A program made the position numbers and the translations under genes. This document shows, one piece after another, positions 6,098-9,995 of a DNA stretch of 9,995 bases; position 1 is the stretch's first letter, and each line of letters begins with the position of its first letter. Source of the stretch: Lachnospiraceae bacterium (lineage in GTDB: Bacteria; Bacillota; Clostridia; Lachnospirales; Lachnospiraceae); NCBI GenBank assembly GCA_029068665.1, contig JAIECC010000257.1:1-9995 (forward strand), in the 5' to 3' direction. The notes beneath the pieces were generated by a model. The model saw only the letters and a program-made list of their open reading frames with translations, was not told the origin of the DNA and made no database searches.

Positions 6098-7045
6098 ATG
6101 GAAAAACGAATTGCATTACTGATTGACGCAGAGAATACCAGTGTGAAATATTTAGATGGGATTTTTAAGGAACTGAAAAACTATGGTACGGTTACATACA
6201 AGCGTATGTATGGAGATTTTACAAATAAGACCTTAAGTGAATGGAATCATAAAGCATTGTCTTATGCAGTGGTTCCTATTCAGCAGCCCCGCTATTCTAC
6301 GGCGAAGAATGCGGCTGATATTATGCTGGTCATCGATGCTATGGATATCATGCATACGAAGAATGTGGATATTTTCTGCATTGTGTCTTCGGATAGTGAT
6401 TTTACCCGGCTGGTGAACCGGTTGTGTGATGAAGGTATGGAAGTAATTGGAATGGGAAAAAGTGATGCCTCTAAAACCCTGAAGGCCGCCTGCACCATCT
6501 ATAAAAATCTGGAAATTATTTATGGGGATTCTGATGAAATAGAGACAAGCGGACAAAAGAATACCAGTGCAGTTCATAAGGTGACAGATATTGAAAAGAA
6601 TATCGTTTCCCTTTCTGAGATCAAAAAGAGTATGATTGAAATTGTTCGTGAGGGTGAAAATCAGGGCATCCGTACCGGACTGGGCGGTCTGAAAAGCAGT
6701 ATACAGCGGTTGTATAAGGACTTTGATGAACGGAATTATGGTTACAGCTCCATGACGAAGCTGGTAAAAGAACTGAAGGACTTTGTGGTGACTCAGGAGC
6801 GAAGTACCGTTTATGTATCCTTAAGCGGTCTGGACAGTAATGAAAAGTCTGTGGAGGATTTTATTATTGAAACAGTGAAAAGGGGACCAATTGATCTGGG
6901 AAGGCTGGGTCAGATGATACATGCGGAATTTCCTGACTTTGATGTGAAAAGTTATGGCTATTCCCAGTTAGGTACCTTTGTACACAATATTGAAGGAATC
7001 GTGGTGGAGCCGATTAAGGATGGCAAGTGTGCAAAGCTGGCATAG
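6098..7045 (+). CDS. NYN ribonuclease-like protein with two LOTUS domains
   Basis: This 315-residue protein has a LabA/DUF88-type NYN domain, a PIN-like fold typical of metal-dependent ribonucleases, followed by two OST-HTH/LOTUS-like modules known to bind RNA. Acidic residues expected at the active site are visible: D10 in LLIDAEN, D74 and D80 in NAADIMLVIDAMD, and D99 and D101 in SSDSDF. The first LOTUS-like module spans about 170-242 and the second about 250-315; each carries a YGYS signature (214-217 and 286-289). Several in-frame starts are possible: TTG 6059, ATG 6077, 6092 and 6098. I choose 6098 because AGAGG (6087-6091) lies 6 nt upstream and the domain begins directly. Rrf2 follows 79 nt downstream without a visible terminator. 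An RNA target or a role in RNA turnover is inferred; the target is unknown. Confidence 0.85.
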   Translation: MEKRIALLIDAENTSVKYLDGIFKELKNYGTVTYKRMYGDFTNKTLSEWNHKALSYAVVPIQQPRYSTAKNAADIMLVIDAMDIMHTKNVDIFCIVSSDSDFTRLVNRLCDEGMEVIGMGKSDASKTLKAACTIYKNLEIIYGDSDEIETSGQKNTSAVHKVTDIEKNIVSLSEIKKSMIEIVREGENQGIRTGLGGLKSSIQRLYKDFDERNYGYSSMTKLVKELKDFVVTQERSTVYVSLSGLDSNEKSVEDFIIETVKRGPIDLGRLGQMIHAEFPDFDVKSYGYSQLGTFVHNIEGIVVEPIKDGKCAKLA

Positions 7046-7124
7046 CTTTGATGTGGTTGAAGGATAAAGAAGTATTTTAAGAGAAATGATGAAGGAATAA
7101 AGGATTCAAAAAGGAGCTGGGTAT

Positions 7125-7559
7125 ATGAAGGTATCAACAAAGGGCAGATATGCGTTACGTCTGATGATTGACATTGCAATGAATGATTCCGGTGAACCGG
7201 TACGGATCAAAGACATTGCACGGAGACAGGAGATATCGGAAAAGTATTTGGAGCAGATTATTTCGGTTCTGAATAAAGCAGGCTATGTGAAGAGCATCCG
7301 CGGTCCCAAAGGGGGCTATGCTCTGGCAAAGCAGCCCAGGGAATATACTGCAGGAATGATACTTCGTCTGACCGAGGGAAGTATGGCACCGGTCAGTTGT
7401 CTGGAGTATGAAGAAAATGATTGTGCCAGACAAGGACAGTGTGCCACACTGGAATTGTGGAAGCGGATGGATGCTGCCATTAAGGAGGTTGTAGACTCAG
7501 TAACCTTGGAAGATTTAGTTACATGGCAGGAGGAAAAGGCGGATTTTTATTCTATTTAG
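7125..7559 (+). CDS. Rrf2 family (IscR-like) transcriptional regulator
   Basis: This 144-residue winged-helix DNA-binding protein is of typical Rrf2 length. It begins MKVSTKGRYALRLMIDIA. The recognition region IKDIARRQEISEKYLEQII (28-46) is followed by the wing GPKGGYAL (60-67). Three cysteines, C92, C100 and C106, match the C-x7-C-x5-C layout that binds a [2Fe-2S] cluster in IscR-type members, so it may sense iron-sulfur, oxygen or nitrosative status. AAGGAG (7111-7116) lies 8 nt before the ATG. The usual clostridial partners, cysteine desulfurase and NifU, do not follow; instead a convergent MFS gene overlaps its last 4 nt. It may be co-transcribed with the NYN gene upstream. CymR-like cysteine control is an alternative, but CymR lacks the cysteine triad. 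Confidence 0.9.
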   Translation: MKVSTKGRYALRLMIDIAMNDSGEPVRIKDIARRQEISEKYLEQIISVLNKAGYVKSIRGPKGGYALAKQPREYTAGMILRLTEGSMAPVSCLEYEENDCARQGQCATLELWKRMDAAIKEVVDSVTLEDLVTWQEEKADFYSI

Positions 7560-8833
7560 AGCTTTTGCTTTTTAGCGGGAAACGGTAAAACCGTTTCCCG
7601 TTTTTGCTGTCGGAGAGACAAGCGGAAGAAAACAAGTCCTGCCAGTATCAGCAGGGATATGATACTGACTCCTTTACCGGTATTTCCTGTAAGCTGAATT
7701 AGAAGACTGACCAGACCGGTTCCCAGAAAGGAGGCTCCCTTTCCGCAGATATCCAGAATCCCAAAATATTCTCCGGACTTTTCTGCCGGAATCAGCCGGG
7801 CAAAGTAGGAACGGGAAAGGGCTTGTATGCCCCCCTGAAATAGTCCGATGCATATGGCAAGGAACCAGAATTCGCTTTGCCGGTCCAGTTGTATAGCATA
7901 AAGAGCAATGAACAAATAAGCGGTGATGCAGATGGTAATCAATTTCTCTGCAGCGAAATGCCGGGCCAGCTTTCCAAAGGCCAGAGCAGCCGGAAAGGCA
8001 ATAATCTGCGTCAGTAATAGTGCAAGTAATAATCCCGAAGTATGCAGGCCGATTGCTTCACCATAGGCAGTTGCCATATCAATAATGGTATAGACCCCGT
8101 CAATATAGAAAAAGAAAGCAATCAGGAATAAAAGGATTTCTGGCTTCTTTACGATTTCCTGCAGGGTTTTGCCCAATTGTCGAAATCCGCTGCCGAATAC
8201 ATAAGCGTCTTTCGTAATGAAATGAAGCTGCTGATAGCGAAACAACAGGGGAAGTGTCAATAGAATCCACCAGAGTGCAGTCACCAGAAATGCCAGGATG
8301 ACAGCAGTATGAAAATCAATTCCTATGGAATTGTGTCCCAGAATCAGAGCCAGTCCTACAAGAAAGGGAAGGCAGCTTCCGATATATCCCCAGGCAAAGC
8401 CTTTGGAAGAAATCAAATCCATCCGCTCAGCCACCGTAATGTCCGTCAGCATGGAATCATAGAAAATAAGGGATATGGAGTAGCCGATTTTAGAGATAAC
8501 ATAAAGGACAATAAACACTCTCCAGGAGGAAGGGAGCCCCAGGCATAAGCAGCTCAGTCCTCCTAAAAGGACGCTGCCCAGAAAAAGCGGTTTTTTCCAT
8601 CCCTTCCGGTCAGACAGGGTGCCAAGGAGAGGACCGGATAAAGCTACGATGATAGTGGAAATAGATGCAGCGTATCCCCAGTAAGCCATATAGTTTGCGG
8701 CACTGATGCCGTCCTTTGTGGCAAGCTGTTTGAAATAAATGGGAAGAATAGTCGTTACCAGGAGGATATAGGCAGAGTTTCCCACATCATATAGTATCCA
8801 GCTGCGTTCAATTTGCTTTAATTGGTTCTTCAT
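7556..8833 (-). CDS. UMF1/Atg22-like MFS transporter
   Basis: This 425-residue membrane protein with about 12 helices has the N-terminal signature ERSWILYDVGNSAY (9-22), typical of the UMF1 (Atg22-like) branch of the major facilitator superfamily. MFS motif A is visible as GTLSDRKGWKKP (71-82). The substrate of bacterial members is unknown; yeast Atg22 exports amino acids from the vacuole. The ATG lies inside the 3' end of the phospholipase-like gene (26-nt overlap), with AAAGGAA about 10 nt upstream, so it is translated from the same message. Its last codons contain the rrf2 terminator hairpin, which encodes RETVLPFP of the tail, and its TAA overlaps the rrf2 stop codon. No terminator of its own is visible downstream on the minus strand. 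Confidence 0.9.
   Translation of the reverse strand: MKNQLKQIERSWILYDVGNSAYILLVTTILPIYFKQLATKDGISAANYMAYWGYAASISTIIVALSGPLLGTLSDRKGWKKPLFLGSVLLGGLSCLCLGLPSSWRVFIVLYVISKIGYSISLIFYDSMLTDITVAERMDLISSKGFAWGYIGSCLPFLVGLALILGHNSIGIDFHTAVILAFLVTALWWILLTLPLLFRYQQLHFITKDAYVFGSGFRQLGKTLQEIVKKPEILLFLIAFFFYIDGVYTIIDMATAYGEAIGLHTSGLLLALLLTQIIAFPAALAFGKLARHFAAEKLITICITAYLFIALYAIQLDRQSEFWFLAICIGLFQGGIQALSRSYFARLIPAEKSGEYFGILDICGKGASFLGTGLVSLLIQLTGNTGKGVSIISLLILAGLVFFRLSLRQQKRETVLPFPAKKQKL
7576..7605 (+). terminator. Intrinsic terminator of rrf2 inside the MFS gene
   Basis: A perfect 11-bp stem, CGGGAAACGGT (7576-7586) with its complement (7590-7600), encloses an AAA loop and is followed by five T residues. 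It lies 16 nt past the rrf2 stop. There is no matching A tract on the other side, so it should act only on plus-strand transcription. Confidence 0.92.
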
Positions 8834-9677
8834 AGAGATTTGGTTCCTTTAACTGATTTTCATATTGACGGACTTCTGTGGAATCGGCCTCGAAGGTCCG
8901 GTAGAAGCGTTGGGATAACACATCCATTTCACAGAATACGTTATAATAGTTCTCACAAAGCTGCAAAGCAATGGGAATGGCATGTCTGCTCCGCCTCAGC
9001 AGCTCTCTGGTACTGTCCTCACAGCCTGCTCGTGGCTGCTTCGTCATAAGGAGACCATGCATCTCTTTATAGTTTCCGGTCAAGCGGAGTAAAAGGAGCA
9101 CAAAGAAGCGCTTGATCTTACCCGGTGCCAGAAGCAGCCAGTGGTAATGAATCATGGAAGATAAAGAGCGGGCAATCTGCTTTGGGGTAATGTATGGAAA
9201 GAAAGCAGCAATGATTTCACAATCCTCAGAGCTTGGATGAATGTGACCTGTGAGACAGGTGCGCACCGGGTCTTTTCCTGCATCCAGAAGCAGTCTGCGG
9301 TCAAAATCTGTCTCTATCTCCGTGTGCGTGATTCCATTTTGTCTGACTTTGAATTCAATATAGCTGTGGCATTCGCTGTCTAATGCAAAATGACAGATAA
9401 ATCCAAACATGTAGGCAAGCCCGGCTTCCGGATTGGATAAGTTTTTTAGTGTAACAAGGCTTTTTCGTATGAAATAAGAAGCCTTTTTTTCATGTATCCG
9501 ATAGGCCATATGATTCACTGAATTCGGAAACAAAGCATGGTAATAGAATAAAATATCCGGTCCATGAAGTCCGATTTGATACAGCGGCATATGGTGGGAG
9601 ATGATGGAAGAAAGCTCTTCCGGCAGCTTTTTCTGAACCTCTTGTCCAAATTGGTAATGTGCGTATGTAGACGGCAC
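8808..9677 (-). CDS. Zinc-dependent phospholipase C family protein
   Basis: This 289-residue protein resembles the Zn-dependent phospholipase C family of clostridial alpha-toxin, but has no signal peptide and no C-terminal membrane-binding domain. It is therefore probably cytoplasmic, and may not be a secreted lipase. Zinc-ligand-like residues are ordered as in the family: H7, D41 (GLHGPDILFYY), H56 or H62, then H96-x3-D100-x3-H104 (CHFALDSECH) and H118-x3-E122 (HTEIE). A hydrophobic stretch around residues 190-199 may contact membrane. The start is GTG (9675-9677), because MPSTYAHYQFG matches the usual beginning and GAAGGG (9684-9689, read on the minus strand) is suitably spaced upstream. 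It is the first gene of a pair with the MFS carrier, behind a SigA-type promoter, and divergent from spoIIID. Substrate and activity are inferred from family only. Confidence 0.83.
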   Translation of the reverse strand: MPSTYAHYQFGQEVQKKLPEELSSIISHHMPLYQIGLHGPDILFYYHALFPNSVNHMAYRIHEKKASYFIRKSLVTLKNLSNPEAGLAYMFGFICHFALDSECHSYIEFKVRQNGITHTEIETDFDRRLLLDAGKDPVRTCLTGHIHPSSEDCEIIAAFFPYITPKQIARSLSSMIHYHWLLLAPGKIKRFFVLLLLRLTGNYKEMHGLLMTKQPRAGCEDSTRELLRRSRHAIPIALQLCENYYNVFCEMDVLSQRFYRTFEADSTEVRQYENQLKEPNLYEEPIKAN

Positions 9678-9703
9678 GAAAATCCCTTCTTTCTCAATAA
9701 CAT

Positions 9704-9732
9704 TTTATAGTTATCATACCCATTTTTTTGAA
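9704..9732 (-). promoter_or_regulatory. SigA-type promoter of the PLC-like/MFS pair
   Basis: On the minus strand, TTCAAA (9727-9732) and TATAAA (9704-9709) are 17 nt apart. Initiation near 9697 gives a leader of about 20 nt that just contains the ribosome binding site. A short inverted repeat, ATAAC (9697-9701) with GTTAT (9710-9714), brackets the -10 and could be a small operator. Confidence 0.5.
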
Positions 9733-9748
9733 GCTGATACTTCCGGAG

Positions 9749-9777
9749 TAATACAACCATTTCTCCCTGCATAAACT
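9749..9777 (+). promoter_or_regulatory. Candidate SigE promoter of spoIIID
   Basis: CATAAACT (9770-9777) matches the SigE -10 consensus CATACAHT at seven of eight positions. TAATACA (9749-9755), 14 nt upstream, matches the -35 KMATATT at five of seven. Initiation would fall about 20 nt before the GTG start. spoIIID is a SigE-dependent gene in Bacillus subtilis, which supports the call. AAAAACAAAG (9780-9789) fits the SpoIIID box WWRRACARNY except at the last base and may be an autoregulatory site. Confidence 0.5.
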
Positions 9778-9803
9778 GTAAAAACAAAGAGACGAGGTTT
9801 CGC

Positions 9804-9995
9804 GTGAAAGATTATATTGAAGAGCGTGCAATCGAGGTTGCCCAATATATTGTAGAAGAAAACGCCACAGTCCGGCAGACCGCTAAAAAATTCGGTGTCA
9901 GCAAATCTACGGTACATAAGGATATAACAGAACGGCTTAATCAGATTAATCCGTCGCTGGCAGCCAGAGCCAGAGTGGTATTGGATGTCAATAAT
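9804..9995 (+). CDS. spoIIID: SpoIIID sporulation regulator (5' part, cut by window)
   Basis: The first 64 residues of SpoIIID, the mother-cell DNA-binding protein that activates or represses many SigE-dependent genes and helps produce SigK. The helix-turn-helix spans about residues 22-42, with the family-typical FGVSKSTVHKD, and TERL-x-INP follows as in B. subtilis SpoIIID (full length about 90 residues). The start is GTG, with GAGG (9794-9797) 6 nt upstream; an ATG-only search misses it. The reading frame is open to the window end. Its presence indicates an endospore-forming lineage, though not that this strain sporulates. Confidence 0.93.
   Translation, partial: MKDYIEERAIEVAQYIVEENATVRQTAKKFGVSKSTVHKDITERLNQINPSLAARARVVLDVNN

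Noticed and set aside
5916..6116. 66-codon minus-strand frame between the MATE and NYN genes
   Set aside because: It runs through the NYN promoter and leader hairpin and shows no protein-like pattern; the regulatory reading explains the region better.
7576..7600. Bidirectional terminator serving the MFS gene
   Set aside because: The hairpin lies inside the MFS coding sequence before its stop, and the minus-strand side has no T tract.

Overview
The window looks like a chromosomal segment of an endospore-forming Firmicute, most likely a Clostridia member of the Lachnospiraceae type. The evidence is a SpoIIID gene at the right edge, AGGAGG-type ribosome binding sites, short intergenic gaps, moderate GC content, and clostridial protein families (PflX-type radical SAM protein, UMF1-type MFS carrier, cytoplasmic Zn-PLC-like protein). 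I see no transposase, integrase, CRISPR array or rRNA. The assignment is inferred from protein resemblance only.

Left part (1-2412): a minus-strand tRNA-Gly(CCC) with its own extended -10 promoter diverges from a two-gene plus-strand unit. That unit holds a PflX-like radical SAM protein and an RlmI-type 23S rRNA m5C methyltransferase, and it ends in a long-stem intrinsic terminator.

Centre (2413-4444): an IbrA/IbrB pair. One gene encodes a PP-loop ATPase of the PAPS-reductase/DUF3440 type; the other, overlapping it by 11 nt, encodes a short ParB/sulfiredoxin-fold protein. Upstream lie three 10-bp-phased GGAA/A-tract blocks that run into a 21-nt near-perfect palindrome. This pair is the best candidate here for a poorly understood system: the families are known, but their biochemistry is, to my knowledge, unresolved.

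Middle right (4445-7559): a minus-strand MATE efflux pump converges on ibrB. Across a divergent promoter region of about 300 nt lie a plus-strand NYN (LabA/DUF88) ribonuclease-like protein with two C-terminal OST-HTH/LOTUS-like domains and an IscR-like Rrf2 regulator. The NYN gene's leader contains a GC-rich hairpin presenting an SD-like loop. An 11-nt motif occurs once in that hairpin and once in the antisense of the MATE leader.

Right part (7556-9995): a minus-strand pair encodes a Zn-dependent phospholipase C family protein followed, with a 26-nt overlap, by a UMF1/Atg22-like MFS carrier whose 3' end converges on rrf2. The rrf2 terminator is embedded in the carrier's coding sequence. Divergent from this pair is the start of spoIIID, which uses a GTG start behind a plausible SigE-type promoter and is cut by the window edge.
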